Source: Nitrospira tepida (GTDB lineage: Bacteria > Nitrospirota > Nitrospiria > Nitrospirales > Nitrospiraceae). Taken from it: a stretch of DNA of 64,000 nucleotides. The stretch's first letter is position 1. The number at the start of each line of letters is the position of its first letter. The translations under genes were made by a program, and so were the position numbers. Shown here piece by piece: positions 36,190 through 45,005 of the stretch. The notes under the pieces are model-generated. The model was not told the origin of the DNA, made no database searches, and was given only the letters and a program-made list of their open reading frames with translations. The DNA is taken from contig NZ_OX365700.1 of the NCBI RefSeq assembly GCF_947241125.1, forward strand, positions 744,001 through 808,000, in the 5' to 3' direction.

Positions 36190-36740
36190 TAGGTTGCGGA
36201 CCCCTGCGCCTCGGGCGGCGGGACCAGTTCCAGCGCCTCGACGAACTTGCCGATCGCTTCCATCGGAACCAGATCCACGATCAGGGAGAGGAGCGCGGCT
36301 TTCTGTTCGGGCCGGATGGTCCAGTCCGACTCCATCCGCGCGACGGCCCGGTTGCCAATGTCGATCTGGCCGCCGCCTTGCTCCGCCACCTCAAGATAGT
36401 CCCGCCGGCGCGCCTCCGCCTCCGGGAGAAACGTCCGCCACCCGGCCGCCGGCATGCGAAACACCGTCGTCCATCGCTCGCGGAGCAGCCGGTGCAGCTC
36501 CGGCGTCACGAGCACGTCCCCGATGTCTTTATAATGGGCGGTGAGCGCCGCCTGGATCCAGTACAGGCTCAAGGACAGCAGTTCCCTGGAAACCTGCTGC
36601 GCCTGCTCCGTGGTGAGTGAGAGCCCGTATTGATCTAATGTCTTTGGCGTGAGGCTCTTCGGCAGGAGCGCGAAGAGCGCCTCCGCCGCATGAAGCGGCG
36701 TGAGCGGTTGTTTCGGCTGGCTCCCCCCCTGTTGAAACAT
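36186..36740 (-). CDS. Conserved hypothetical protein, 184 aa
   Basis: Soluble helical protein ([52 protein letters not shown]). No signal or membrane segment. It overlaps the gpmA stop by four bases in convergent orientation. No recognised domain. Codon use is typical of the region. Confidence 0.7.
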   Translation of the reverse strand: MFQQGGSQPKQPLTPLHAAEALFALLPKSLTPKTLDQYGLSLTTEQAQQVSRELLSLSLYWIQAALTAHYKDIGDVLVTPELHRLLRERWTTVFRMPAAGWRTFLPEAEARRRDYLEVAEQGGGQIDIGNRAVARMESDWTIRPEQKAALLSLIVDLVPMEAIGKFVEALELVPPPEAQGSATY

Positions 36741-36888
36741 GGGCGGCAGAATAGCGCAACTGATCGACCGGCGACAATGCCCGCGGTCGCTTTGCCGGTG
36801 AATTGGCTCCTGTGCTAGATTCGCCGTTCAACCCAACCCTGGAGTCATTCATGTACGAGGCCGGAAGAGGCAGCGGGACCGACGGCGA

Positions 36889-37431
36889 ATGGGATCTCGC
36901 ATGATGACGGCATTGCGAGGACTTGCCCTCTGGCTCACTCTCTGGGCGCTGTTGTCGGGGGTTGCTTCCGCTCAGGCTCAGGAGTCACGGTTCGGGTTTA
37001 CGACCGATCTGGGCCTGCTCAGCGGTTCGCCGGACGGCACCATGTTCGCGGTAAGCTTTGGACTGGACTATTACGTCGATCCGTCGTTCTCATTCGGCCT
37101 CCTGACGCTCTTTACCCCGGCCAGCGATCTCAATACCTACGGTTTTGCCGGTGTCGCGAAATATCACATTCGACTGGATCGAGTGACCCTGGTCCCGTTC
37201 GCCGGATTGGGTTTCATGCACATGAGCCTGGATGCCGGCGGGCCTCCCCGGGTCGATGCCAGCGACACGAGCCACTGGATTCCGCTCGGGATCAGCGCCG
37301 AATATCCGGTCACGTCCGGTATTGCGCTCTCCACGACCGTGATGGTGAACCTCCACGCCGTCCGCCTCTCGCCCCTTGAACGAGACGATACCAGCATCGC
37401 AGCCCTCTTCGGCGTGCACTTCGGTCCGTGA
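36889..37431 (+). CDS. Small outer-membrane beta-barrel protein
   Basis: 180 residues with a signal peptide (LALWLTLWALLSGVASAQA). The mature part alternates strands typical of OmpW/OmpX-like eight-stranded barrels: FAVSFGLDYYVDPSFSFGLL, VTLVPFAGLGFMHMSL, SIAALFGVHFGP, ending in aromatic-poor GVHFGP. The starts at 36889 and 36901 are both possible. Function unknown; such proteins often respond to envelope conditions. Confidence 0.75.
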   Translation: MGSRMMTALRGLALWLTLWALLSGVASAQAQESRFGFTTDLGLLSGSPDGTMFAVSFGLDYYVDPSFSFGLLTLFTPASDLNTYGFAGVAKYHIRLDRVTLVPFAGLGFMHMSLDAGGPPRVDASDTSHWIPLGISAEYPVTSGIALSTTVMVNLHAVRLSPLERDDTSIAALFGVHFGP

Positions 37432-37503
37432 GACCGTCCGCGTAAGCTGAACGCAGGGACGGGCGCCGGTTGCCGGCGTCGTACCGTTGGCTCTTTGTGT
37501 CGG

Positions 37504-38979
37504 TCACTGCTGCAGCTCGGCCTCACGCCATTGGATCGCACCGCCAATCCAGGTTCCTTCCAACTCCACGATCAGGCCCGGGGCGAGGGAATTGAAGAAC
37601 GCGATCCGTCCAATCGGTGAGTCGCTCGCGTCTCTGAATCCGGAGTCCGGTATGGCGGAAGTATCGATTGCGCTGTTGAGAATCATCAATAGGGGATTGG
37701 CGGCCGAATCCAGCGGCCCTTGAAAGACAACCGAGGCGGAGGCGAGCAGGACCGTGATCTCCGTGGCCAGCGCCCCTCCGTTGAGCGGTTCTCCTCGAAC
37801 CGTGATGTGAGCGCCGACCTGTAGATCCCCCAATCGGGCGGGCGCGCCTTGGCCCTTGAACCGGGTTTGGCTGTTGACGCGGATGATCGTGTCGGGGAAG
37901 CCGGCCAACGTCACCGTTCCGCTGGCGCCGTCCTGGCTGTTGATGGTCGCGACGTCGGACTCCAGCTTGATCCGATCATTGAACTCGACCCGGGCGGCGG
38001 TGAGGATGTTGTTGCTCAGGAGTCCGTCGACTTCCAATCGCACGCCGGGCCCGATGTCGCTCGGCGTGCCGCCCTCGAATTGGGTGTCGGCGTCGATACG
38101 GACCCGAATGTTGCCGACGAAAAACTCGCTCGGGCTGAGAACCTGGGTCACAAAACCTTCAATTTCGGCCAGCCTGGTGTCCTGATTGCCGATCGTTTCG
38201 GGAGCGATCCTGGTCGCCGTTAGGACCCCGTCGGGTTGCCCAGGTTGCGGTAGGCTGAACGCGCGTCCGAGCGCGTCGATCGGGAGCCCGTTCCAGGCAT
38301 TGCCGTTGGGGCTCGGCATGAGGCTGATGTCCGCTCCGCCATAGTGAACCGTGAGCGCTCCGATCTGGAACAGGGCGCGGTCGGCATCGTGGTTCTTGAC
38401 GAACCCCTTGATCTCGTAATCGGGCGAGCCGGCCTTTCGCTCGATCAGCGTCGCCACGATCACTCCGTCGCCGAGCACGAACCCGCTGATCTCGAGCAGG
38501 TCCACCTCGGGCGTCAAGCTGGTGACATCCTGGCCCGGTACGCTGCCGTCGATGATGGTCGTTCCGGTCACGAGCACGGTCTGTCCGAGCGCCACCAGGC
38601 TGTGGCCGTCCGGGGCGACGGCCTGAACCGGCCCCTCCACCGTGTCCGTATAGACGATCCGATTCGCCGTCCGCTGGAGAATTTTTTTGCTGGCATCGTC
38701 TTGCAGCACGCTGGCCTCGACGACCACGACCATCCCCTTCTTGAGCTGATTCTGGTCGGCCCCTGCCTGCCGATCGACCTGGAACAACGTGTTGGTGGTG
38801 TCGTATTCATCCCCCGAAACAAAGACGCTCCCGAATCCGGTGACGGGTCCGGTAGACACGCTGGCGATGCCGCCGGTCCCGCCGATGCCCCCGCCTTGCT
38901 GCGCGCCGGGGCCGCAGGCGGTCAGCGCGACGGCGATGAATAAGAGCAAAGAGCGGGGGCGCAGCCGGGACTGTGTCAT
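37504..38979 (-). CDS. DUF5666 lipoprotein
   Basis: 491 residues. The signal LLLFIAVALTAC is a lipobox; the mature part begins with the Gly-rich GGGIGGTGGIASVSTGPVTG seen in DUF5666 lipoproteins. Several OB-like beta repeats follow, each with a VxGxV or IxVxxxTxF pattern (IRVRIDADTQFEGG, IIRVNSQTRFKGQ), the repeated unit of DUF5666. Its ATG overlaps the stop of the DUF6502 gene (ATGA), so they are coupled. Surface or periplasmic location is likely; the role is unknown. Confidence 0.85.
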   Translation of the reverse strand: MTQSRLRPRSLLLFIAVALTACGPGAQQGGGIGGTGGIASVSTGPVTGFGSVFVSGDEYDTTNTLFQVDRQAGADQNQLKKGMVVVVEASVLQDDASKKILQRTANRIVYTDTVEGPVQAVAPDGHSLVALGQTVLVTGTTIIDGSVPGQDVTSLTPEVDLLEISGFVLGDGVIVATLIERKAGSPDYEIKGFVKNHDADRALFQIGALTVHYGGADISLMPSPNGNAWNGLPIDALGRAFSLPQPGQPDGVLTATRIAPETIGNQDTRLAEIEGFVTQVLSPSEFFVGNIRVRIDADTQFEGGTPSDIGPGVRLEVDGLLSNNILTAARVEFNDRIKLESDVATINSQDGASGTVTLAGFPDTIIRVNSQTRFKGQGAPARLGDLQVGAHITVRGEPLNGGALATEITVLLASASVVFQGPLDSAANPLLMILNSAIDTSAIPDSGFRDASDSPIGRIAFFNSLAPGLIVELEGTWIGGAIQWREAELQQ

Positions 38980-39815
38980 GACGGCTTTCGTTTCGTCTCG
39001 GGATCGAGGGACTCTTCAAAATGGTAGATGCCGATTCCAAGACGAACTCGGCCGGTCCCCTTGACGGCTGGGTTCACGTCACGGTCTCGATGCGCCAACC
39101 AGCGGTCCAAGGCTTCCAACAACTCCTGTCCGCGGGCGGCGGCGATGGCGTGGAACTCCTTCGCCGTGTCGGCCGGCACGTTGTCGTACATCACCTTGCG
39201 CTGGAAGCGGGGCTTCTGGGGGTTGACGTACAGGTTATGTTCGATCGTGGCGATCAAATCGGCGGTATCGGCGCCGAGGATATTGAGCTTCTGCGCGATG
39301 CCCCTTTCAGGCACGTACGCCCGCTCAACCAGACAGACGCGGCCATCCTTGATCCGCTTGACGGCTCCCACCCGGAGCAATTCGTCCAGCATGGCGCGCG
39401 GCGGCATGTCCCCGCTGTACCGTCTGACCAACTCCGAGAACGCACGGCGCTCGCCTTCGACCGGAAGGGGGGCCGGATGCCCCTTGTGGTCGCTGAAATC
39501 CTCGTCCTTTAACCAGCCCGCGATCACGCGGGCGGCCCGATTGTACTGTTCCGACATCGCCGCCTCGTCCCGGTGAGGAGCGGCCAACAGCCGCTGGACA
39601 TCCTTGCGGGTGAGTCCGGTCAGGATGGCGATGCGCGAGGTCGTGGCCGCCTTCCCCCCGATGCCGAATTCCGTTTTCGCCACCTCGACATACACCTGTT
39701 TCGCCAGGTCGAAGAAGGCCTTCGCGGGCAGGCCATGCCGCAGGAATATGCGGATGAGGGGGCGGAGCAACACCCGCGTGGCGACGCACAGGGCCTCAGT
39801 TTGCGATGAAGGCAT
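38976..39815 (-). CDS. DUF6502 family protein, probable DNA-binding regulator
   Basis: 279 residues. The N-terminus (LLRPLIRIFLRHGLPAKAF) and the helix-turn-helix-like stretch TSRIAILTGLTRKDVQRLL (residues 59-77) are followed by a second winged-helix-like region (LLRVGAVKRIKDGRVCLVE). The overall pattern is DUF6502. The start at 39815 is at the edge of two 16-bp palindromes in the divergent promoter region, which fits autoregulation. It is coupled to the DUF5666 gene by an ATGA overlap. No catalytic motif is visible. Confidence 0.8.
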   Translation of the reverse strand: MPSSQTEALCVATRVLLRPLIRIFLRHGLPAKAFFDLAKQVYVEVAKTEFGIGGKAATTSRIAILTGLTRKDVQRLLAAPHRDEAAMSEQYNRAARVIAGWLKDEDFSDHKGHPAPLPVEGERRAFSELVRRYSGDMPPRAMLDELLRVGAVKRIKDGRVCLVERAYVPERGIAQKLNILGADTADLIATIEHNLYVNPQKPRFQRKVMYDNVPADTAKEFHAIAAARGQELLEALDRWLAHRDRDVNPAVKGTGRVRLGIGIYHFEESLDPETKRKPS

Positions 39816-39844
39816 TGACGTGGGATTTTTTTCCCATGTATAGT
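39815..39844 (+). promoter_or_regulatory. Promoter of the phosphatase gene
   Basis: TTGACG (39815-39820) and TATAGT (39839-39844) are each five of six matches to the sigma-70 consensus with an 18-base spacer. The spacer holds the first palindromic operator (39821-39836). The gene it would drive starts at 39921. Confidence 0.55.
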
Positions 39845-39863
39845 GAATGGGAATTTGTTCCCA
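39821..39863. promoter_or_regulatory. Pair of 16-bp palindromic operators TGGGA-N6-TCCCA
   Basis: TGGGATTTTTTTCCCA (39821-39836) and TGGGAATTTGTTCCCA (39848-39863) are two copies of one inverted-repeat pattern, 27 bases apart centre to centre, in the divergent space between DUF6502 and phosphatase genes. The first fills the spacer of the plus-strand promoter and lies 5 bases from the DUF6502 start codon. A dimeric repressor bound here would block both directions; DUF6502 itself is the obvious candidate. Confidence 0.6.
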
Positions 39864-39920
39864 TATACCAGGAACGGCGATCGGCGGCAACTGCGGCTGG
39901 GGGGAGGCGACGTCAGCCTT

Positions 39921-40520
39921 ATGCGCATCGGTTTTCGCTCCAACAGCCATCCGGGAACAGTCGCGTTCAAGAAGTGCGTGCTCGTTTGCCTGGCCGTCAT
40001 CCTCATCGCGCCGGCTGCGTACGGGGTCTACCGCTGGGAGCAGGGGAATTTCGCCGTCGTGTCAGCCGAGGCCGTCTACCGCTCCCGGCAATTGGACGCG
40101 CATGAATTGGCGGACATCATTCGGCATTACCGCATCCGCAGTATCCTGAATCTCCGCGGAAAGAATCATGGCGCCGACTGGTACCGCGAGGAGGTATGGG
40201 CCGCGGGCATCTTGAACGTGCACCTGTACGACTACGGCATCTCCGCGAATCGCGATTTGGATGAGGCCGAGATTGCGGACCTCATCGCGATCCTGCATGA
40301 CGCGCCCAAGCCCCTCTTGATTCATTGCAAATCCGGAGCGGATCGAACCTCGCTGGTCGCCGCCCTCTATTTGTACGAAGTCGAAGGGATCAGTTCCTCG
40401 ACGGCGTCGAACCAACTCTCCCTCCTCTACGGCCATCTCCCCGCCCTCCTCGGCAGCTCCACCCAAGCCATGGACCGAACCTTCTGGCGGCATGTGGGCG
40501 GGTATAGGCTGCTGCGGTAA
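39921..40520 (+). CDS. Membrane-anchored dual-specificity/tyrosine phosphatase
   Basis: 199 residues. An N-terminal membrane anchor (VLVCLAVILIAPAAYGVY) precedes a phosphatase domain: SILNLRGKNHGADWYREE and the P-loop HCKSGADRTSLVAALY (HCx5R, catalytic Cys near residue 137). An Asp in YDYGISANRDLDE may be the general acid. The domain sits outside or inside depending on topology; the basic N-terminus suggests an N-in, C-out anchor. The ATG at 39921 has GGGGAGG upstream. It is divergent from DUF6502. Substrate unknown; phosphoinositide-like, protein or polyphosphate substrates are all possible. Confidence 0.82.
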   Translation: MRIGFRSNSHPGTVAFKKCVLVCLAVILIAPAAYGVYRWEQGNFAVVSAEAVYRSRQLDAHELADIIRHYRIRSILNLRGKNHGADWYREEVWAAGILNVHLYDYGISANRDLDEAEIADLIAILHDAPKPLLIHCKSGADRTSLVAALYLYEVEGISSSTASNQLSLLYGHLPALLGSSTQAMDRTFWRHVGGYRLLR

Positions 40521-40699
40521 CCGGCTCGCGATTCCCTGTTCCGGCTCGCCCCGTTTTGTGCGACCGAGCCGACAACGAATCTCTGGCAACAGGGTCCGCC
40601 GAATGCGCCCCTTGCAAGGACCTCCCCCCATCGCTATACAAATGAAGGAAATGATAAGTACGAGGCAGGATCGAAGGACGGCGTTCTCGTGGACGAGGG

Positions 40700-41647
40700 A
40701 TGGACGGGACTGTGGTTGTGAAGGTGGAGAGGCGAGGATCACCGGTTGGATGGAACGGCGCCGTGCGCCTTGGACTATGGTTGTGCCTGTTCATCCTGCT
40801 GGGAAGACCGGCCGTGAGTCCGGCGGAAACGCCCGCGCCCAGCGTGCATTGGGGCGCGCTCGCCTATCCGGATCAACAGCGCACGCTCTCGACGGGCTTC
40901 ACGATGAACCGATTCACCCAGTTCAATGTGAAGGGGGAAGCCTACCCTTCCACGATCGATGAGACGATCGGGTTGAACTTCGCGACCCTGTCGTGGACGG
41001 AGCGCATCGGGAAGTGGGGCACGAATCTGACCGTTGGAGCCGGACCGACCTCGGATCAGCCGAGCCGGTTTCTCCAAAACGATTTTGCCCATCGCAAAAT
41101 TCTGCATCAGGAGCCAATTCCGGTGGGCCAAACGCGAGAAACCACCGATGCCATGGTCGGGGGGTCCGTGACCTATTGGGGAGAATGGCTCAACGTTCCG
41201 GACGTCGGCTTCGTCGGCCTTGGGATCGACTCCGGAACGCTGTACCACGAAGCCTATGCCCGGATCGGTCTGCGGCGCGCGCCGGTGCCCTTCGTTCCCT
41301 TCATGAGGGTTTCGGCCATGGGACGCTACGGGCAGCTCGCCCCTGGCTCAGGATTTCAACAGGTGGCGGGGCAATCCTATCTGGGGCAGGTCTCGTTGAG
41401 CATCGGCGATTACCGCTCCGGCTCGCCTCCGAGATGGGAACTGGAAGTGGGCGCGTCGATCGATTCAGGCCTCTTTGTTGATCGGCGAGGTAACTCCATT
41501 GAACAGACGTACGGCACTATCGCGCTGCGCGGCCCGGGTATCCATATTGAATTATGGGATGACGTCATCGCGGACAAGGATCAGGGACCGACCTTCGGCA
41601 CCACGATTCTCATCGACCTGTTTCACGTGATCGAGCTGTTTCGTTAA
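40700..41647 (+). CDS. Exported beta-barrel-like hypothetical protein
   Basis: 315 residues with a signal peptide (AVRLGLWLCLFILLGRPAVSPA). The mature protein alternates amphipathic strands and ends HVIELFR, with an aromatic near the end as in outer-membrane barrels (FGTTILIDLFHVIELFR). Features such as GLGIDSGTLYHEAYARIGLR suggest a lipid A-type or other outer-membrane protein, but no catalytic motif is certain. Its 3' end overlaps the convergent ABC-F gene by 38 bases. Confidence 0.65.
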   Translation: MDGTVVVKVERRGSPVGWNGAVRLGLWLCLFILLGRPAVSPAETPAPSVHWGALAYPDQQRTLSTGFTMNRFTQFNVKGEAYPSTIDETIGLNFATLSWTERIGKWGTNLTVGAGPTSDQPSRFLQNDFAHRKILHQEPIPVGQTRETTDAMVGGSVTYWGEWLNVPDVGFVGLGIDSGTLYHEAYARIGLRRAPVPFVPFMRVSAMGRYGQLAPGSGFQQVAGQSYLGQVSLSIGDYRSGSPPRWELEVGASIDSGLFVDRRGNSIEQTYGTIALRGPGIHIELWDDVIADKDQGPTFGTTILIDLFHVIELFR

Positions 41648-43484
41648 GGATTGCGCCCCGCTTCTCGTCCAACTCGGCCCAGCGCGCATAGAGCCGTTCG
41701 ACCGTCACTTGGGCCGACTCCAGCGCGACGCATCGCTCCTGGAGCGCCGCCGCATCCGAGGCCACGTCGGGGTCCTGGAGCGCCGCCTGACAGTCGGCGA
41801 GACGCCGCTCCGCTTCGAGGATGTGGTCTTCCATGGCCTCCCATTCCCGTTGCTCCCGGTACGACAGGCCTTTGCGTTTTGGGGCGGGCGGCGCTGTCGG
41901 CAACGCCGCCCCTGTGACAGGGGAATCGTCGGCCGCGGTCTCAGGCCGGCCGGCTGGTTCCGCTCGGTGGCGTTGCGCCCCTTCCCACTGATCGTAATCC
42001 GCATACAGATCCGCACGGCCGTGTCCGTCCAGCGCCAGCAAGGACGTGGAGACCCGGTCCAACAACCAGCGGTCATGCGTGACCAGCACCAGCGCGCCGG
42101 GAAACTCCATCAGGCTTTCCTCCAGCACGTCGAGGGTGGGGATATCGAGGTCGTTGGTCGGCTCGTCCAGAATCAGCAGGTCGGCCGGTTGCAGCATCAG
42201 CCGGGCGATCAGCAACCGGGCCTGCTCACCGCCGGACAGGCGAGAGACCGGCAGATCCAGTTGCTCAGGACGAAAGAGAAAGCGCTTGGCCCAGGAGATC
42301 GGATGGATCGCCCGGTCCCGATAGATGACCGCATCGCCGGCCGGCGCAAGGGATCGACGGAGTGTCGCCGATGGATCCAGCGAGTCGCGGTGCTGCTCAA
42401 ACGTCACGACCCTCAGGCCCTCCGCATGGACGACGCGTCCTGCGTCCGGCTCCAGCCTGCCGGCCAGGAGTTTGAGAAGCGTGGTCTTGCCGCTGCCGTT
42501 GGGCCCGAGGAGCCCAAGCCGATGGCCTGGGCCAAGGTGCAGGTCCAGGCCGCTCACGATCGGGCGGCCGCCGAGCGATTTGCCGAGCCCGTTCACGACG
42601 ACCAATTGCTTGGACTTGCGTCCGGATCCGACAAAGTCGATGTCGGCGGCGCTCTGTGTCGCCCGCTCCTCGATCGCAGACAATTCGTCGATCATCCCCC
42701 GGGCGGCGTCCACGCGGGCCTTGGCCTTGGTCGTGCGGGCTTTCGGTCCGCGCCGCAGCCAGTCAATCTCGCGCCGGACGCGATTCGCCAGCGACGCCTG
42801 GTAGTCGGCCTGCGCTTGCAGGGCGGCGTCGCGCTGTTCCAGGAAGTCGCTGTAGCGGCCCTTGGCGGTGAAGACCCCGGCGGGATAGCACCGATTCAAC
42901 TCGATCATCCGGGTGGCGACCGATTCCAGAAACCGGCGGTCGTGGCTGATGGCGAGAAAGGCCCGCGGCTCCTCCTTGAGGAGCGATTCCAGCCACAGGA
43001 TCCCCTCCAGGTCCAAATGATTGGTGGGTTCATCCAGCAAGAGGACGTCCGGTTCCAACATGAGCGCGCGGGCGATAGCCAGGCGCTTGCGCCATCCGCC
43101 GGAGAGCGTGCAGACGGCCTGCTCTCCGTTGCGAAACTCCCCGATGCCGAGTGCCTGTGCAAGACGGCCCGCCTGTTCAAGCGGGTCCAGGCCCGCCGCC
43201 TTCACGGCCTGGACAAGCACCTCCTCCACCGTAAGGTCCGGGTCGAAGGTCGGCTCTTGGGCGACGTGTCCGATACGAAGGTGGCGGCGGACGGATCTCG
43301 TCCCGCTGTCCGGCTGCTCGATGCCGGCCAGAATCTTCAGCAGGGTGGATTTCCCTGACCCGTTCGGACCGACAAGGCCGACATGGTCGCCATCGAACAG
43401 GGCCAGGGAGAGGTCCTGGAATAGAGGAGTCACCCCGTAGCGCTTGCCGATGGATTCACAACTCAGCAGGATGGTCGGAGGCAT
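41610..43484 (-). CDS. ABC-F family ATPase, Uup-like
   Basis: 624 residues with two ABC cassettes: Walker A GLVGPNGSGKSTLLKIL and GLLGPNGSGKTTLLKLL, signatures LSGGWRKRLAIARAL and LSGGEQARLLIARL, Walker B VLLLDEPTNHLDL and LLILDEPTNDLDI. There is no membrane domain. The inter-domain linker is the Uup/EttA-type helical hairpin (ANRVRREIDWLRRGPKARTT), and the C-terminus is a coiled coil (HILEAERRLADCQAALQ). ABC-F proteins act on the ribosome; the Uup branch is linked to DNA transposition and ribosome assembly phenotypes. Confidence 0.92.
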   Translation of the reverse strand: MPPTILLSCESIGKRYGVTPLFQDLSLALFDGDHVGLVGPNGSGKSTLLKILAGIEQPDSGTRSVRRHLRIGHVAQEPTFDPDLTVEEVLVQAVKAAGLDPLEQAGRLAQALGIGEFRNGEQAVCTLSGGWRKRLAIARALMLEPDVLLLDEPTNHLDLEGILWLESLLKEEPRAFLAISHDRRFLESVATRMIELNRCYPAGVFTAKGRYSDFLEQRDAALQAQADYQASLANRVRREIDWLRRGPKARTTKAKARVDAARGMIDELSAIEERATQSAADIDFVGSGRKSKQLVVVNGLGKSLGGRPIVSGLDLHLGPGHRLGLLGPNGSGKTTLLKLLAGRLEPDAGRVVHAEGLRVVTFEQHRDSLDPSATLRRSLAPAGDAVIYRDRAIHPISWAKRFLFRPEQLDLPVSRLSGGEQARLLIARLMLQPADLLILDEPTNDLDIPTLDVLEESLMEFPGALVLVTHDRWLLDRVSTSLLALDGHGRADLYADYDQWEGAQRHRAEPAGRPETAADDSPVTGAALPTAPPAPKRKGLSYREQREWEAMEDHILEAERRLADCQAALQDPDVASDAAALQERCVALESAQVTVERLYARWAELDEKRGAILNETARSRETGR

Positions 43485-43667
43485 GCGGATTTCATGCAGC
43501 GGACGAAAAGGTTCCGGTTGAGCGGTCGATCAGCGTCGTCATGAACGACAGAAGTCACGACGGGCTCAGTATACGAGGTTCGGGCGCATGAGAGCCACGA
43601 GGATTTTCGTGTGCTTCGATGGCAAGCCGAGGGCGCGGAGGATGGCGATCGTCTGGATGTGGCGCGC

Positions 43668-44159
43668 TCAGAACAGAATGCTGAGAAGCGTGAGATTGCG
43701 GGACCAGAACCAATAGCTGAGGAGGGCGACGGCGGTCCACACCGGCGCCGTCAGAAGGAGTATCAGCCCGAGATCAGCCAAGCTAAGCGAGGGAGCTTCC
43801 AGCGGGCAGACCCCGGCCTCGCCGCGCTTGACCCTGCGCACCAACAAGGCCGCATTCTTGGCGTTGCTCTTATAGGTGAATGAAAACAGGTCCCCGAACA
43901 GCGGCACGCTCCCGAGGAGCCCGTTCACCGATTGGTAATAGGCCATGCGCAAGAGCAGACCCGTGGGGACGCCCAGTTGCCGGGCCGCCACGAGCACGAA
44001 GGACCCGGCGATCGTTGCGGCGACATCTCCCACGATCGGCACCAATCCGATGATCGGGTCCAGACCGAACCGGATCCTGGTGTGGGGCAGATGCACCGCG
44101 TCATCCAGGAGATGAGCGATCCACTCGGCCTGCTCTTCCTTGGCTCGGACAGACGCCAT
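43668..44159 (-). CDS. DUF4112 family membrane protein
   Basis: 163 residues. FGLDPIIGLVPIVGDVAATI and GSVPLFGDLFSFTYKSNAKN are the DUF4112 signature (DPxxGxxPxxGD ... P..GDxFD.xxKxNxRN). There are two or three membrane segments, the last at LGLILLLTAPVWTAVALLSYWF. Function unknown. Stands alone. Confidence 0.85.
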   Translation of the reverse strand: MASVRAKEEQAEWIAHLLDDAVHLPHTRIRFGLDPIIGLVPIVGDVAATIAGSFVLVAARQLGVPTGLLLRMAYYQSVNGLLGSVPLFGDLFSFTYKSNAKNAALLVRRVKRGEAGVCPLEAPSLSLADLGLILLLTAPVWTAVALLSYWFWSRNLTLLSILF

Positions 44160-44236
44160 GCGGGCATTTTATCATTCATTCAGACCCTGCCGAGGCGGTC
44201 AACGATTGACTCCCATCATCGTAATCGGTAGCCTCC

Positions 44237-44440
44237 GTGCGCCTGTATCGGCGAGGCGCCGACGGGTGGATGGGTGGACGGAAGCGGAAAGGATCGGAGG
44301 TCAAGGCGGGGCAGGCCGTGATCACCTCTCGTGGAGAGTGGATTCGATACAGCACGCCGGGCCCGGAGGGAGCGGCATACCTGGCCATCTGTCTGCCGGC
44401 CTTTTCGCCGGAAGCCGTGCATCGGGATTGGACTGAATGA
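44237..44440 (+). pseudogene. Remnant of a cupin-domain gene
   Basis: The C-terminal half of this frame (KAGQAVITSRGEWIRYSTPG then AYLAICLPAFSPEAVHRD) reads like the second conserved motif and end of a small cupin protein, in which AGxAVxIxxGEWxRYxxPxPEGAEYxAICLPAFSPxxVHRD is typical. The first cupin motif, with the metal-binding His residues, is missing, and the upstream residues (RRGADGWMGGRKRKG) are not cupin-like. So either an upstream deletion has left a fragment or the frame is shifted. It overlaps the next gene's upstream region. Confidence 0.4.
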
Positions 44441-44505
44441 TCGGTTGGGTCGTGCGGCCTGTGCGGCGGGCGGCCAGGGGCGCAGGCACCCGATCGAGGA
44501 GCGCC

Positions 44506-44961
44506 ATGAATCGCATTCCGTTCCTCGAGATTCTGCTGCTCGCCTGGCTCAGCGTCCCCGGCGCGACCGGCTGCGCGACGGTCGAGGTGGTCCCGGCCGA
44601 GCAGTTGCGCGGACAGCAATTGGCCGCCGCATCGACGCCGGTTGCCCATATCTATGCCGACAACTGGGGGATCTATCTGTTCAAGTACATTCCGCTCGTG
44701 ACGGGGAACTTGAACAGGTCGGGCGGGCTGAGGCCACCCAACCTGTTCACCAATACCGTCCGCGTGGATCAGTTGGTGGAATGCGTGGCGGAGGAAGCCC
44801 GGCGGCAGGGGGGCACCTTGCTCACCGACCTGCGCGTGCGGGACCGCTCCTATTGGCTGCCCTGGACGCTCTTCTTCTGGCTCAACGAGTTCGAAGTCTC
44901 CGCCAACAGTTCGATCCCGGAGGAGCCAAGGGGATCTCCCGGCCCGCACCTGCCCAAGTAG
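44506..44961 (+). CDS. Lipoprotein, 151 aa
   Basis: Signal peptide (FLEILLLAWLSVPGATGC) with lipobox, Cys near residue 20. The mature protein has HIYADNWGIYLFKYIPLVTG, VRVDQLVECVAEEARRQGG and WTLFFWLNEFEVSAN: a conserved small lipoprotein type often with a DxxV..L...A...GA pattern. GAGGAG precedes the ATG at 44506. No enzyme motif. Probably outer-membrane anchored. Confidence 0.7.
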   Translation: MNRIPFLEILLLAWLSVPGATGCATVEVVPAEQLRGQQLAAASTPVAHIYADNWGIYLFKYIPLVTGNLNRSGGLRPPNLFTNTVRVDQLVECVAEEARRQGGTLLTDLRVRDRSYWLPWTLFFWLNEFEVSANSSIPEEPRGSPGPHLPK

Positions 44962-45005
44962 AGTGCCATTGGCCGGAGTCAGATCAAGCGGCCGGCACCG
45001 GTTTC

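Noticed and set aside
41709-43358. Long open frame on the plus strand (549 aa)
   Set aside because: It is antisense to the ABC-F gene, whose two complete ABC cassettes are on the minus strand. High GC makes such shadow frames common.
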